NCBI RefSeq assembly: GCF_937123705.1
Contig: NZ_CAKZKO010000038.1
Location: 1 to 64,000, forward strand
Origin: an uncultured Paraglaciecola sp.
Lineage (GTDB): Bacteria > Pseudomonadota > Gammaproteobacteria > Enterobacterales > Alteromonadaceae
Direction of reading: 5' to 3'
DNA length: 64,000 nt
The stretch's first letter is position 1, and each line of letters opens with the position of its first letter. The notes under the pieces are model-generated. The model did not search any database, was not told the DNA's origin, and worked only from the letters and a program-made list of their open reading frames with translations. Of this stretch, positions 17,301 through 25,956 are shown in pieces. The position numbers and the translations under genes were made by a program.

Positions 17301-18237
17301 ATTACAGCAACAGCTAAGTGGTAAAGTTAAACAAAACCTTGCCTCAGTTGCCACACCTGAAGTAGAAAAAACCGAGTTATTAACTTGGGATATGGACACC
17401 TTGCCTACCGAGTTCATCAATAAAACCGGAGGCTATGAAATCAAGGCCTATCCGGCGTTAGTGGATCAAGGAAAAACCGTAGCGGTTAAGTTGTTTGAAC
17501 AGGTACATATCGCCGAAAATGCCCATAAAACTGGATTGCGGCGCTTGGTTATTTTGGGGATCCCTTCACCTGTTAAATATTTGCAGGATAAACTCCCAAA
17601 TAAAGCCAAACTTGGGCTGTATTTTAATCCCTTTGGACAAATCAAGGCGCTCATAGATGATTGTATTGATGCAGGCGTCGATCAGCTTATATCGCAATAT
17701 TGTCAAAATAATAACGGAGACATTCGTGATAAAGCCCATTTTGAAGCGTGTTGTGACTGGGTTAGGCAAGAAATTAACCCCAGCGTATTGAGTATTGCCC
17801 AGCAAGTAGAAGCGGGGCTAACCGTGGCTCATGAGATCAAAAAGAAAATGAAAGGTAATGTGCCATTGAACCTTATTTATGCTCATGGACATATCAAAGC
17901 ACAGCTGGACTCATTGGTGTACAAAGGATTTGTAGCCGATCTAGGCGCACATAAGTTGGCGGATTGGCAGCGTTATATTACGGCTATTGCGAAACGGCTT
18001 GAAAAAGTTGCCATCGATCCTACAAAAGATAAGCTACATCAACTGAGTTTAGAAAAAGTCGAAAAAGCTTATCAAGCAAAGCGCAATAAAATTCAGGCAA
18101 ATCAACCTATACCAGCAGAACTACAAGAAGTACCTTGGTTGTTGCATGAACTTCATGTGTCATTATTTGCTCAACAATTAGGCACTGCCACACCAATTTC
18201 GGTTAAACGCATAATGAATCATTTGGATTCTATTTAA
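14332..18237 (+). CDS. hrpA: ATP-dependent RNA helicase HrpA
   Basis: 1301 residues, the full family length. DEAH-box helicase core with GETGSGKT (Walker A), TQPRRLAARTVA, IIDEAHERS (DEAH), TSATID, SGEREI and NQRAGRCGR; then HA2/OB-fold regions and the long HrpA-specific C-terminal half (DUF3418). The N-terminal stretch before the core aligns by eye with E. coli HrpA. In E. coli it handles mRNA processing and rescue of stalled ribosomes. The start must be TTG 14332: the frame is closed by TAA 18 bases upstream and no ATG precedes the core motifs. Confidence 0.94.
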   Translation: MSSVQSNPVKTLKELFTDIACCLSKDKFRLKSRLRKFSNISEQKKADYLAKLQRDIEQSASLYAIRQAQVPDLDFPALPISERKEEIAEAIANHQVVIIAGETGSGKTTQIPKICLQLGRGIGGLIGHTQPRRLAARTVANRIAEELKSPLGHQVGFKIRFSDQVSDNTYIKLMTDGILLAEIQQDKFLSQYDTIIIDEAHERSLNIDFILGYLKQLLPRRPELKLIITSATIDPQRFSKHFNDAPVIEVSGRTYPVEMRYREIQSSDYDQTQGIIEAVNELMSEAPGDILVFLSGEREIRDTADALNKQHYRHTEVLPLYSRLSNSEQNKVFASHSGRRIVLATNVAETSLTVPGIKYVIDPGTARISRYSVRSKVQRLPIEAISQASANQRAGRCGRVSNGICIRLYSEEDYLARDVFTDPEILRTNLASVILQMMSLGLGKVDDFPFVQPPDSRSINDGFKLLEELGAIDSQLGRQGLTQQGRQLSRLPIDPRYARMVIEAAKQNCLSEVLIIAAGLSIQDPKERPQDKKQQADLKHEDFINKESDFLGYFQLWQIFKAQQQALSSSQLRNWCKKHFINFMRMREWQDIVSQLKKSVAELGFGISSQQAEYQPIHQAIASGLLSHIGNKDSDREYLGARNSRFKIFPGSGLAKSQPKWTMVAELVETAHLFGRVAAKIEPQWIEPLAQHLTKTEYSEPHWSKKQGVVQAFEKVTLYGLVLVSQRRKNYSQIDSVVSRDIFIREALVNMQTKLNYEFLSVNQALIENIENLEDKSRRRDLLVDEGTLVDFYASKMPDYVCSEASFKKWWKKQSADDSSILNFDPKALLKKDTQHIDGHSFPETFSQNNLTLGLDYHFDPKEPDDGVSLMVPLPLLNQVTTLGLDWLIPGLRHELIVSLIKALPKSQRRNFVPAPNYADACLSDMPQTDKQGNAIRFLSALSLKLKRMTGILLEESDWQLDKLPQHLVFNIKVLDQDTKVIAQGRDLLALQQQLSGKVKQNLASVATPEVEKTELLTWDMDTLPTEFINKTGGYEIKAYPALVDQGKTVAVKLFEQVHIAENAHKTGLRRLVILGIPSPVKYLQDKLPNKAKLGLYFNPFGQIKALIDDCIDAGVDQLISQYCQNNNGDIRDKAHFEACCDWVRQEINPSVLSIAQQVEAGLTVAHEIKKKMKGNVPLNLIYAHGHIKAQLDSLVYKGFVADLGAHKLADWQRYITAIAKRLEKVAIDPTKDKLHQLSLEKVEKAYQAKRNKIQANQPIPAELQEVPWLLHELHVSLFAQQLGTATPISVKRIMNHLDSI

Positions 18238-18306
18238 GGCTTGATTAATTTTCGTTGACTTTGTTTTCCCACCACCATATAAACTACAAGGTAGATTTTA
18301 AACAGC

Positions 18307-18621
18307 ATGGAGTTTCGAATGATAGGTTATGATGACAAACGCAATTTTTTTCGAATGATGGTTAATTCTGTATGTGAACTAAAAATGGTAGACGACGAGT
18401 CGACGCGTAGCCTGCAAGCAGTATGTAAAGACATAAGCGCCACAGGAATGTCATTGGAACTAGAAGAAAGTTCAGTGGAAATGGGCACTATGATCAACGT
18501 TTATATCGAATCAACCAATTCGCAAATCCCATCATTAACCGCCGATACTAGAGTAGTACGCTGTGATGCTATAGACGATAACTCCTGTATTGTGGGTGTT
18601 GAAATACTCGAAATGAAATAA
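18307..18621 (+). CDS. PilZ-domain protein
   Basis: 104 residues forming one PilZ domain. The c-di-GMP binding signature is visible as R-x3-R (RNFFR, residues 13-17) and D-x-S-x2-G (DISATG). c-di-GMP binding is therefore likely; the output is unknown because there is no other domain. It starts 70 bp after hrpA and is followed by a terminator, so it could be transcribed alone or with hrpA. An internal ATG (residue 5) is an alternative start. Confidence 0.87.
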   Translation: MEFRMIGYDDKRNFFRMMVNSVCELKMVDDESTRSLQAVCKDISATGMSLELEESSVEMGTMINVYIESTNSQIPSLTADTRVVRCDAIDDNSCIVGVEILEMK

Positions 18622-18925
18622 CCACGCGTGGTCATTATTAGATAATGTTTTAAACTCTCATTTTTATAATAGTGCCTCCAAAGTTTAAGGAGGCATCTTT
18701 GAATTTTATGTGCCATTTTCTAAGCAAGAGTTCATCCCCAAATTGCTTTTATCGGGGATCTATTGGTTTGTTTGGTAAATCAAATTTTGTCACCTTCTAA
18801 AGTCACTGGTTCCCAGCTAAAAACTTGCGGGGAAGACGGGAGTGATAACGTTAGGTGCACCGCACTGACAATTGGGAATGAAGACAGGTAACGCGGCGAG
18901 GTTATTCATGTCCGAAACAAAAAAT
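18622..18925. other. intergenic region with terminator and a probable interspersed repeat
   Basis: After the PilZ terminator there is no gene with support. The part at about 18790-18850 (CTGGTTCCCAGC, CTTGCGGGGAAGACGGG) is more GC-rich than its surroundings and resembles interspersed intergenic repeats of marine gammaproteobacteria. A 30-codon frame on the minus strand (about 18817-18909) overlaps it but has no other support. Confidence 0.35.
18672..18700 (+). terminator. terminator after the PilZ gene
   Basis: TGCCTCC (18673-18679) pairs with GGAGGCA (18689-18695), followed by TCTTT. Confidence 0.6.
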
Positions 18926-20113
18926 CTATAACACGCGGCATACTAAACCTTTTAGGTAAAACCCTTCGGGATAGTTACTAGCAACGGGATGATCGGCGGC
19001 TTGGCCAAGTCTTTCAATAAATTGTACGTTTCTTCCAGCATCAAGGGCGGCATCTGCCACTACTTTTTGAAATAATTCAGCTGACAGTAGGCCCGAACAA
19101 CTAAAGGTACACAAAATACCCCCAGGCTCCATAATTTGCATGGCTAACATATTGATGTCTTTATAGCCGCGACAAGCCCTAACTAACGACGATTTTGATT
19201 CCACAAATTTAGGTGGGTCAAGAATGATTTCATCAAAACTTTTACCTTGTTGTTTATAATCTCGCAATGCTTGGAATACATCGCCGTTGATAAACTCACA
19301 CTTGCTGGTATCCAATTGGTTGATCTCAACGTTTCTTTTGGCTGTTGCCAGTGCCAAGTCTGAGACATCTAAACTGGTGACCGATTTAGCGCCACTGGCT
19401 AAGGCGTAACTACCAAAGGTGCCGGTATAACAAAAACAGTTTAGTAAGTTTTTGTCTTTCGCATATTTTGCGGCTATGGCACGATTATCTCTTTGATCCA
19501 GATAAAAGCCGGTTTTGTGGCCGGCCTTGACGTTGACTATAATTTTAATACCATTTTCTTCAATCACTACTTCATCAGGCACCTCACCGTGTAATACTTG
19601 GGTGATGGGCTCTAATCCTTCCTTCTTACGGATAGCGACATCGCTGCGCTCATATATTGAACACTCAGGAAATTGCTTTTTTAAGGCCCAGACTATTTTG
19701 TCACGGTGTCTTTCTGCGCCTGCTGACAGCAACTGGCAAACCAACACATCTGCGTATTTGTCTATGGTGACACCGGGTAACCCGTCGGACTCTGCGGCAA
19801 TAAGGCGATATCCGGTGAGGCCGTGCCGCGCAATTAAATCTTCCCTTGATGCTTGGGCTGTAGCGATGCGTCTTTGAAAAAAGCCGTTGTCGATACTTTC
19901 GTTTTCTTCAAATGTCCAGATCCGCACTTGAATTTGCGACTCGGGAGACCAAGCTCCTCGGCCTAAAAACACCCCATCATGGGAGAGCACATCAACTGTG
20001 TCTCCTAGTTTGGTTCTGCCGATGGTTTTTTCAATTCCTCGGGAAAATATCCAAGGATGTTTACGTAATAGAGACTTTTCGCGGCCGGGCTGTAAAATGA
20101 CGCTGGATGACAT
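18926..20113 (-). CDS. rlmI: 23S rRNA m5C1962 methyltransferase RlmI
   Basis: 395 residues. N-terminal PUA domain ([28 protein letters not shown]...[30 protein letters not shown]), then the SAM-dependent methyltransferase core: [37 protein letters not shown] (SAM motif I), [16 protein letters not shown] (motif IV, PP) and TFSCSGLLS with the catalytic Cys. All match RlmI, which methylates C1962 of 23S rRNA. It is convergent with the PilZ gene and divergent from the quinone reductase. Confidence 0.95.
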   Translation of the reverse strand: MSSSVILQPGREKSLLRKHPWIFSRGIEKTIGRTKLGDTVDVLSHDGVFLGRGAWSPESQIQVRIWTFEENESIDNGFFQRRIATAQASREDLIARHGLTGYRLIAAESDGLPGVTIDKYADVLVCQLLSAGAERHRDKIVWALKKQFPECSIYERSDVAIRKKEGLEPITQVLHGEVPDEVVIEENGIKIIVNVKAGHKTGFYLDQRDNRAIAAKYAKDKNLLNCFCYTGTFGSYALASGAKSVTSLDVSDLALATAKRNVEINQLDTSKCEFINGDVFQALRDYKQQGKSFDEIILDPPKFVESKSSLVRACRGYKDINMLAMQIMEPGGILCTFSCSGLLSAELFQKVVADAALDAGRNVQFIERLGQAADHPVASNYPEGFYLKGLVCRVL

Positions 20114-20218
20114 AGGATAACTTTGCTAAAAATTTGCAGCAATTGTACACGAGGGTAACGTTTTGCTAAACAGAATTTCAGCCTTCATAAGTGGTTTTGG
20201 GTTACGAAAGGGGCAAAT

Positions 20219-21226
20219 ATGAGTCAAATGCAGTTTGTAAAACATGTGGAAGGATGCGCACCTAGCGCATTAAAGGTAAATTATGCTGACATCCCTGAAC
20301 TTGCACCAGGTCAAGTATTGCTAAAGGTTGCGGGCTTTGGTGTTAATCGTGCGGATACTTTGCAAAGACAAGGGAAATATCCAGCGCCTAAGGGCGAAAG
20401 CGATATTCTAGGCTTAGAAGCAAGCGGTGAAATTGTACAAATTCATTCACAGCAAACAAGTCATTCAAACTTTATCCTTAATGATAAGGTGTTTGGGTTA
20501 GTCGCCGGTGGCGGTTACGCCGAGTATGTGGCCGTGAATATTGAACATTTAATGGCGGTGCCGAAAAATATGAGCATCACCAAGGCGGCGGGCATAGCTG
20601 AGTGTTTTCTTACCGCTTACCAAGCACTATTTATTGAAAATAAGTTACAGCCCGCACAACAAGTACTGATCCACGCTGGCGCGAGTGGGGTAGGTTTGGC
20701 CGCTATTCAATTGGCCAAGCGACATGGCTGTAAAGTCGCCGTTACCGCGTCCAATCAGTCAAAGCTCGACTTATGTAAACAGTTAGGGGCCGATTTGGCC
20801 GTTAATTATCAGGAGCAGGACTTTGCCATCGAGATTTCTAAGCATTGGCAAGGTTGTGATTTGATTGTTGATTTTGTTGCCGGAGATTATCTTAATCGCA
20901 ACTTACAACTGTTAAATATGGATGGCAATTTATTGTATTTGGCGATGTTAGCCGGAAGGTATGCAGATAAACTTGATATGGCGATGATTTTAAGTAAACG
21001 GGCCACAGTAAAAGGCTCAACATTAAGAAACCGCAGTGATCAATATAAAGCCCAATTAATAAAAGAATTTAGGCAAACATGTTTAGCTGATTTTGATAGT
21101 GGTAAACTATTCCCCAATATTGATACCGAATATACAGCAAATGATATGGGACAAGCCCATCAACGTATTGAAAATAACAACACTATGGGCAAGTTAATTG
21201 GTGCTTGGCCATCTAGGAAACCTTAA
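20219..21226 (+). CDS. NAD(P)H quinone oxidoreductase, zinc-independent MDR family (PIG3-like)
   Basis: 335 residues. GroES-like N-terminal half (VLLKVAGFGVNRADTLQRQGKYPAP, LGLEASGEI) and Rossmann half with VLIHAGASGVGLAAIQLAKRHG. Zinc ligands of alcohol dehydrogenases are absent, and the pattern matches the TP53I3/PIG3 branch of quinone reductases. The stop codon immediately abuts the ATG of the allantoicase gene (TAAATG), so it is probably co-transcribed with ureide genes, although no metabolic link is obvious. Confidence 0.88.
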   Translation: MSQMQFVKHVEGCAPSALKVNYADIPELAPGQVLLKVAGFGVNRADTLQRQGKYPAPKGESDILGLEASGEIVQIHSQQTSHSNFILNDKVFGLVAGGGYAEYVAVNIEHLMAVPKNMSITKAAGIAECFLTAYQALFIENKLQPAQQVLIHAGASGVGLAAIQLAKRHGCKVAVTASNQSKLDLCKQLGADLAVNYQEQDFAIEISKHWQGCDLIVDFVAGDYLNRNLQLLNMDGNLLYLAMLAGRYADKLDMAMILSKRATVKGSTLRNRSDQYKAQLIKEFRQTCLADFDSGKLFPNIDTEYTANDMGQAHQRIENNNTMGKLIGAWPSRKP

Positions 21227-22276
21227 ATGATTGAAAATACCCAAGTGCAAAATAAACTGACTGGAAAGCAAGCCGAGTTAGAATTGAAACTAAAAACTTA
21301 TTTTGTGGATCTGTGCAGCGAACGAGTAGGCGGTGAAACCCTATCTTGCAGCGATGATTTTTTTGCAGAGATGGAAAACTTATTGAAGCCTGGCCGGGGT
21401 ATATTTATCGATGATAAATATACCGAGCGTGGCAAGTGGATGGATGGCTGGGAATCACGCCGTAGCTATGGTCGTGATAATGGCCGCGAATTTGATTGGT
21501 GTATTATTCGTCTTGGGATCAGTGGTGTTATCCATGGCTTTGATATAGATACTAACTATTTTAGGGGCAATGCGCCGCAGACAGTTTCTGTTGAAGCATG
21601 TGTTAGTGCAGAGCAGCCAAATGAGAATACAATTTGGCATACGGTGCTTAGCGAGCAAGAAGTACAAGCTCATAGTCAGAATATATTCGAAATTTCTAAT
21701 TCACATTCTTGGACCCATGTGCGCCTTAATATGTTTCCTGATGGTGGTATAGCGCGGTTTAGGGTATATGGCGAAGCAGATGTCAATTGGAATAACTTTG
21801 TAGCGGGCGAGTTGATTGACTTGGCCTCGATTAAAAATGGTGCGAAGGCCTTGTTAGTCAGTGATATGTTCTTCAGTGATAAAAACAACCTTATTATGCC
21901 AGGACGGGGCAAGGATATGGGTGATGGCTGGGAAACAAAACGTCGTCGTGATCCTGGGCCAGATTGGTCTATCGTTAAACTCGCTGCGCTTGGCAGTATC
22001 GAAAAAGTTATTATCGATACTTGTCACTTTAAAGGTAACTTTCCCGATACTTTTACCCTTGAAGGTATCCATAGCAGCCATGATGATTTTACCGATGTTA
22101 ATGAGTCTCTCGATTGGCAAACTATCATTCCAAAAACTAAGTTATATGCCCATCGCGAACACCTTTTTATCAACGAAATTATGGCCGATAAATTATCAGC
22201 CTTTACCCACGTTAAGCTAAGTATTTTCCCTGATGGGGGAATTTCCAGAATGCGAGTTTTTGGTAAAACCAAATAA
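21227..22276 (+). CDS. alc: allantoicase
   Basis: 349 residues made of two similar allantoicase repeats: GRGIFIDDKYTERGKWMDGWESRR with DWCIIRLG and FDIDTNYFRGNAPQTVSVEAC in the first, and GRGKDMGDGWETKRRRDPGPDWSIVKL with IDTCHFKGNFPDTFTLEG in the second. It hydrolyses allantoate to ureidoglycolate and urea. It is placed directly before ureidoglycolate lyase, so these two steps of purine breakdown are encoded together; allantoinase and uricase are not in the window. The start directly follows the preceding stop codon. Confidence 0.95.
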   Translation: MIENTQVQNKLTGKQAELELKLKTYFVDLCSERVGGETLSCSDDFFAEMENLLKPGRGIFIDDKYTERGKWMDGWESRRSYGRDNGREFDWCIIRLGISGVIHGFDIDTNYFRGNAPQTVSVEACVSAEQPNENTIWHTVLSEQEVQAHSQNIFEISNSHSWTHVRLNMFPDGGIARFRVYGEADVNWNNFVAGELIDLASIKNGAKALLVSDMFFSDKNNLIMPGRGKDMGDGWETKRRRDPGPDWSIVKLAALGSIEKVIIDTCHFKGNFPDTFTLEGIHSSHDDFTDVNESLDWQTIIPKTKLYAHREHLFINEIMADKLSAFTHVKLSIFPDGGISRMRVFGKTK

Positions 22277-22290
22277 CAAGGATAGGTTCA

Positions 22291-22794
22291 ATGACGAGTA
22301 ACACTCAAATTAGAGCAAAACCTCTTACAAAGAAGAGTTTTGCCGCCTTTGGTGATGTAATAGAAGTGAGTGACAAAGCGAACAATTTTAGTATTAACGA
22401 TGGCTATACCCAGCGTTATCATGATCTTGCCACTGTGGACGTTACAGAAAAAAGTGGCCGAGCCCTTATCAGTATTTTTCGTTCAACCCCGCTGGCGCAG
22501 CCTATTGCTATCAAAATGATGGAGCGCCACCCTTTATCTAGCCAAGCGTTTATTCCTATGGGGCAGCAACCATATCTGGTGGTGGTTGCACCAAAAGGAG
22601 AGCTACACACTGCTCAGATTGAAGTGTTTTTAGCTTCACCTAATCAAGGAGTTAATTATCATAAAGGCACTTGGCATCATTACTGTTTGGCCTTGCATCA
22701 AGTGAGTGATTTTATTGTCGTAGACAGAGGCGGGGCAGGGGAAAACTGCGATGTGGTTAAACTAGACGGTGCACAAGTAATAGCGCAGGTTTAA
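22291..22794 (+). CDS. allA: ureidoglycolate lyase
   Basis: 167 residues, matching AllA: FAAFGDVIEVS near the N-terminus, MERHPLSSQAFIPMGQQPYLVVVAP and GVNYHKGTWHHYCLAL, which holds the cupin-fold active-site region. It splits ureidoglycolate to glyoxylate and urea. It lies 14 bp after allantoicase in the same operon with an AAGGATAGG ribosome site. Confidence 0.95.
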   Translation: MTSNTQIRAKPLTKKSFAAFGDVIEVSDKANNFSINDGYTQRYHDLATVDVTEKSGRALISIFRSTPLAQPIAIKMMERHPLSSQAFIPMGQQPYLVVVAPKGELHTAQIEVFLASPNQGVNYHKGTWHHYCLALHQVSDFIVVDRGGAGENCDVVKLDGAQVIAQV

Positions 22795-22970
22795 TAACGG
22801 GTTATTGCTCTAGAAAAGCAGGTTTTTGCTTTGCAATTTACGAAAAATATTCTCATGATTAATGGCTAATTTTGGTAGCATATTGATACTATTATTAACC
22901 ACAAAATGTTACAGATTACGGAGTGTTATGCGCCTATTTAATTACCTTTTAATAGCTAGTTTGTCATCTA

Positions 22971-23615
22971 ATGTTTGATAACTTATCTCAATATTGGTTG
23001 GAATTTATCACCATTGCCAGCGTACACTTATTAGCAGTAGCAAGCCCAGGACCAGATTTTGCTATTGTCTTAAAGCACAGTATTAGTTTTGGCCGCAGGG
23101 CAGCTATTGTCACCAGTATTGGGGTTGGAATGGCAATTTTAATCCATGTGGCCTATTCGCTGTTAGGTATTGGCATACTTATAAAAACAACCCCTCTACT
23201 ATTTCAAATATTTAGTTATGTGGCAGCGGCTTATCTTTTGTACATTGGTTGGGGGGCTCTTAAAAGCCCTGCGCCTAGCAAGGCTGGTGAATTACAACCT
23301 GAGCAAGCAGTACAAGTCATTTCTGACGGTAAAGCTTTTGCCGTTGGATTTTTAACTAATGGACTAAACCCAAAAGCCACACTGTTTTTTTTATCTATAT
23401 TTGCTGTTGCTGTTGCCCCCGATACCCCTGATTTAATTAAACTTGGCTATGGACTGTATTTAGCCGTGGCTACGGGCATTTGGTTTTGTGTGTTGTCTTT
23501 GTTTTTAAGCTCTAAGAAAGTGGCAGGTTTTATAGGGGAAAATGGCTATTGGTTTGACAGAATAATGGGTGTGGTATTGATTTTATTGGCAATAAAATTG
23601 GTGATGCCTGTATAG
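22971..23615 (+). CDS. LysE/RhtB family exporter
   Basis: 214 residues, six predicted membrane helices. The family signature is clear: HLLAVASPGPDFAIVLKHSISFGRRAAIVTSIGVG at the N-terminus and GFLTNGLNPKATLFFLSIFA in the middle. These proteins export amino acids or small polar metabolites from the inner membrane; the substrate cannot be told from sequence. It stands alone between allA and a membrane-protein gene. The start is ATG 22971. Confidence 0.9.
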   Translation: MFDNLSQYWLEFITIASVHLLAVASPGPDFAIVLKHSISFGRRAAIVTSIGVGMAILIHVAYSLLGIGILIKTTPLLFQIFSYVAAAYLLYIGWGALKSPAPSKAGELQPEQAVQVISDGKAFAVGFLTNGLNPKATLFFLSIFAVAVAPDTPDLIKLGYGLYLAVATGIWFCVLSLFLSSKKVAGFIGENGYWFDRIMGVVLILLAIKLVMPV

Positions 23616-23659
23616 TGCGCGGTAATTGAATATATTGTGCCTTTTTATTAGGAAAAAAA

Positions 23660-24421
23660 GTGGATCAACAACAGTTTAAAATTCAAGGTGGAAGCCTTGA
23701 AAAATCCTTAAAGGGTGAAACTCAATTAGATTTAAAAACCATAGCAACAGAAGCGTGGTCGTTATCGAGAAACACTAAGACAGCCGTTTTACATGGTGTA
23801 CTTCTGTTGTTTTTTATAGCAATAGTGTTTGCTTGGGGGCTATCTAAACTTGGGTTCAGTGATGTGAATACTATTCCACCCAATATGATGCTTACTCTTA
23901 AACTAGCGGGGATTATTTTAAGTACACCTATCATTGCTACTATGTTTTTATTAGGTATCTCCCACAGTGTGGGCATAAAACCAAAATTCTCTACTATTTT
24001 AAAAAATCTAATTGGCTCTGTTTTATTGATTTTGCTGGCATTATTACTCGCAGCTCTAGCAGATGTGAGTTCCTTGCTTGGATCTCAGATTAGTGTGGTG
24101 CTTGGGGTAGCGGTGTTGTTTTATGTGAATCTGGCAACAGGGTTTGCAATTATGTTACTGGTTGAGAAAAAGCTCGCTCCAAGCCAATGTGTGCTTCAGT
24201 CGATGCAAGTGTTTCACAAGTATTGGCTACCCATTTCTATCTACTATATTTTGTACTATTTGTGTTTGTTTCTAGGCATGTTTAGCTTAGGATTTGCGTA
24301 TATTTGGATCATCCCTTTTTTCATTAATATGAAGGGGATCTTATATCGTGAACTATTTGGTGTAAAAGTACGTATCGTAAAAGTTCAATCTAACCCAGAC
24401 GAGACTGTTTTTCATGCCTAG
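23660..24421 (+). CDS. polytopic membrane protein of unknown function
   Basis: 253 residues, GTG start with AGGAAAAAAAG just upstream. A polar N-terminal 40 residues is followed by about five to six hydrophobic segments. No catalytic or transport motif is recognised; the general layout resembles uncharacterised BPSS1780-like or YciC-like membrane proteins. Its last 8 bases overlap the start of the Bax-like glucosaminidase gene, suggesting translational coupling and perhaps a shared envelope role. Confidence 0.7.
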   Translation: MDQQQFKIQGGSLEKSLKGETQLDLKTIATEAWSLSRNTKTAVLHGVLLLFFIAIVFAWGLSKLGFSDVNTIPPNMMLTLKLAGIILSTPIIATMFLLGISHSVGIKPKFSTILKNLIGSVLLILLALLLAALADVSSLLGSQISVVLGVAVLFYVNLATGFAIMLLVEKKLAPSQCVLQSMQVFHKYWLPISIYYILYYLCLFLGMFSLGFAYIWIIPFFINMKGILYRELFGVKVRIVKVQSNPDETVFHA

Positions 24422-25247
24422 ATTTATTACGCGTTTAATTATGATTACTGTAGTGACTGTTGCCACAACTTGGTTCATTGTCGCTATACAAGAGCATCCT
24501 ACAGAACAAAAAGGGGTTATTAGTCTAGAGGGGTTATACCTCGAACCACTTGAGGGTAGCAAGGATGAGGTGCCTAAGTTTAGTGACTACAACAACATTG
24601 AAGCAAAGAAACGCGCATTTTTTAGTTATCTATTACCGGAAATTAGACGTCAAAATCGAATTGTCGAGAAAGAGCGAGCAATGGTGTACCTATTGCAACA
24701 AGAACTTTTAGACGCGCCATCATCTCCCCAACCTTTTACTAAAAAACAACAAAAGGTTTATGAGCAACTAAAGAAGAAGTATCAACTTAATAAAGTGGAT
24801 GGTGATTCTATAGAAGACATATTGAATCAAATGCTTGTTAGAATCGATACAATCCCAGAGCAGCTAATTTTGGTTCAGGCAGCGAATGAATCAGGCTGGG
24901 GAACCTCCAGATTTGCTGTTGACGGTTATAATTTTTTTGGCCTTTGGTGTTTTAAAACTGGCTGCGGGTTTGTTCCCAAACAGCGTGATGATGAAGCTAT
25001 ACACGAAGTGGCCAAATTTAGAGACCTTTCTCATTCGGTAATGACTTATATTCGTAACATCAACCGTTTAGATGCCTACAAAGAGTTAAGACAAATCAGA
25101 AAGCAGTTAAGAGAAAACCATAAAACCGTTACCGCTAAGGCTTTGTCAGAAGGATTAATGCGATATTCTGAACGTGGTCAGGAATATATTGATGAATTAC
25201 AGAGTATGTTAAGGGTAAATAAAAAGTATATGGAATTACCTTTATGA
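24414..25247 (+). CDS. Bax-like glucosaminidase (GH73-type) envelope protein
   Basis: 277 residues. One N-terminal membrane anchor (FITRLIMITVVTVATTWFIVAI), then a periplasmic part with a mannosyl-glycoprotein endo-beta-N-acetylglucosaminidase domain at about 140-270. The key motif is LVQAANESGWGTSRFAVDGYNFFGLWCF, with the probable catalytic Glu in NESGWGTS. This matches E. coli Bax and the muramidase part of FlgJ, so a role in peptidoglycan cleavage is likely. It overlaps both neighbours by a few bases (an operon of three). Confidence 0.88.
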   Translation: MPRFITRLIMITVVTVATTWFIVAIQEHPTEQKGVISLEGLYLEPLEGSKDEVPKFSDYNNIEAKKRAFFSYLLPEIRRQNRIVEKERAMVYLLQQELLDAPSSPQPFTKKQQKVYEQLKKKYQLNKVDGDSIEDILNQMLVRIDTIPEQLILVQAANESGWGTSRFAVDGYNFFGLWCFKTGCGFVPKQRDDEAIHEVAKFRDLSHSVMTYIRNINRLDAYKELRQIRKQLRENHKTVTAKALSEGLMRYSERGQEYIDELQSMLRVNKKYMELPL

Positions 25248-25888
25248 AGATAATAAATATCATGATGCCAGTAGCTTTTTGTCTTGGCTGCCATGGCCAT
25301 CTTAAGGCAGAGACATTAGAGGTAGAGTATGCCAGTTTTTATAGTCATGTGAAGAAACTGAACGATCCAGAAACCAATGCTTTAAGATTCGCTTTTGGGT
25401 TTCAACACATCTCTGAAAATCGCCTTTGTGACATCAATAGGGCCGATATTGTCACCCAAAAACAAACACAAAAATTAACGGTCGAGACAAATAATCGCTT
25501 TACTGTGCCCACAGACAAAATCCTTAAAATGGCTAAAGCAAAGGTGGTGATTGAGTTAGATGATCAGGCTAATAAGTGCGATATGTCTGTGCAATTAGAA
25601 ACCTTACCTAAATTTTTGAAAACACAATATGGCCGTGCTGAATTGATAATGTTGTTTAATCAGTATGACGCGTTTTTTGATGAGATGGGAAGCTTTTTAT
25701 CTTTTCTGATGCCATCAGCACAAGGACTGATATTTCATTTTCATCATGATGTTGAGTTACCCAACAGCTTGCAACCATTTATCGATAAGTCGAACAGCTT
25801 AGTATTAAGTAAGGCGTGGTTAATGGAAAACAGCCAACTTATGTTACCAATCAAACCGTTACGCATAACCGCCATTATTGAGAAATAG
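25244..25888 (+). CDS. DUF2987-family periplasmic protein
   Basis: 214 residues with an N-terminal signal peptide (IINIMMPVAFCLGCHGHLKA). The mature part (YASFYSHVKKLNDPETNALRFAFGFQHI, LCDINRADIVTQKQ) matches DUF2987, a family of unknown function in Alteromonas, Shewanella and Vibrio relatives. It begins within the last codons of the bax-like gene and ends at a bidirectional terminator, so it is the last gene of that operon. Confidence 0.75.
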   Translation: MKIINIMMPVAFCLGCHGHLKAETLEVEYASFYSHVKKLNDPETNALRFAFGFQHISENRLCDINRADIVTQKQTQKLTVETNNRFTVPTDKILKMAKAKVVIELDDQANKCDMSVQLETLPKFLKTQYGRAELIMLFNQYDAFFDEMGSFLSFLMPSAQGLIFHFHHDVELPNSLQPFIDKSNSLVLSKAWLMENSQLMLPIKPLRITAIIEK

Positions 25889-25919
25889 TGTTGTAATTCA
25901 ACTATGTATATGAAAAGAA

Positions 25920-25946
25920 GATGCAGGGTGAAGCGTACCCTGCATC
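25920..25946. terminator. bidirectional terminator
   Basis: Perfect 10-bp arms GATGCAGGGT and ACCCTGCATC around GAAGCGT, between the convergent DUF2987 and YkvA genes. Confidence 0.75.
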
Positions 25947-25956
25947 AAAGTAAAAT

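Noticed and set aside
17466-17805. Reverse-strand frames inside hrpA and similar long antisense frames elsewhere
   Set aside because: They lie wholly inside strongly supported genes, lack ribosome sites and have no family resemblance.
18817-18909. 30-codon frame on the minus strand
   Set aside because: It overlaps a probable intergenic repeat, has no convincing ribosome site and no recognisable product.
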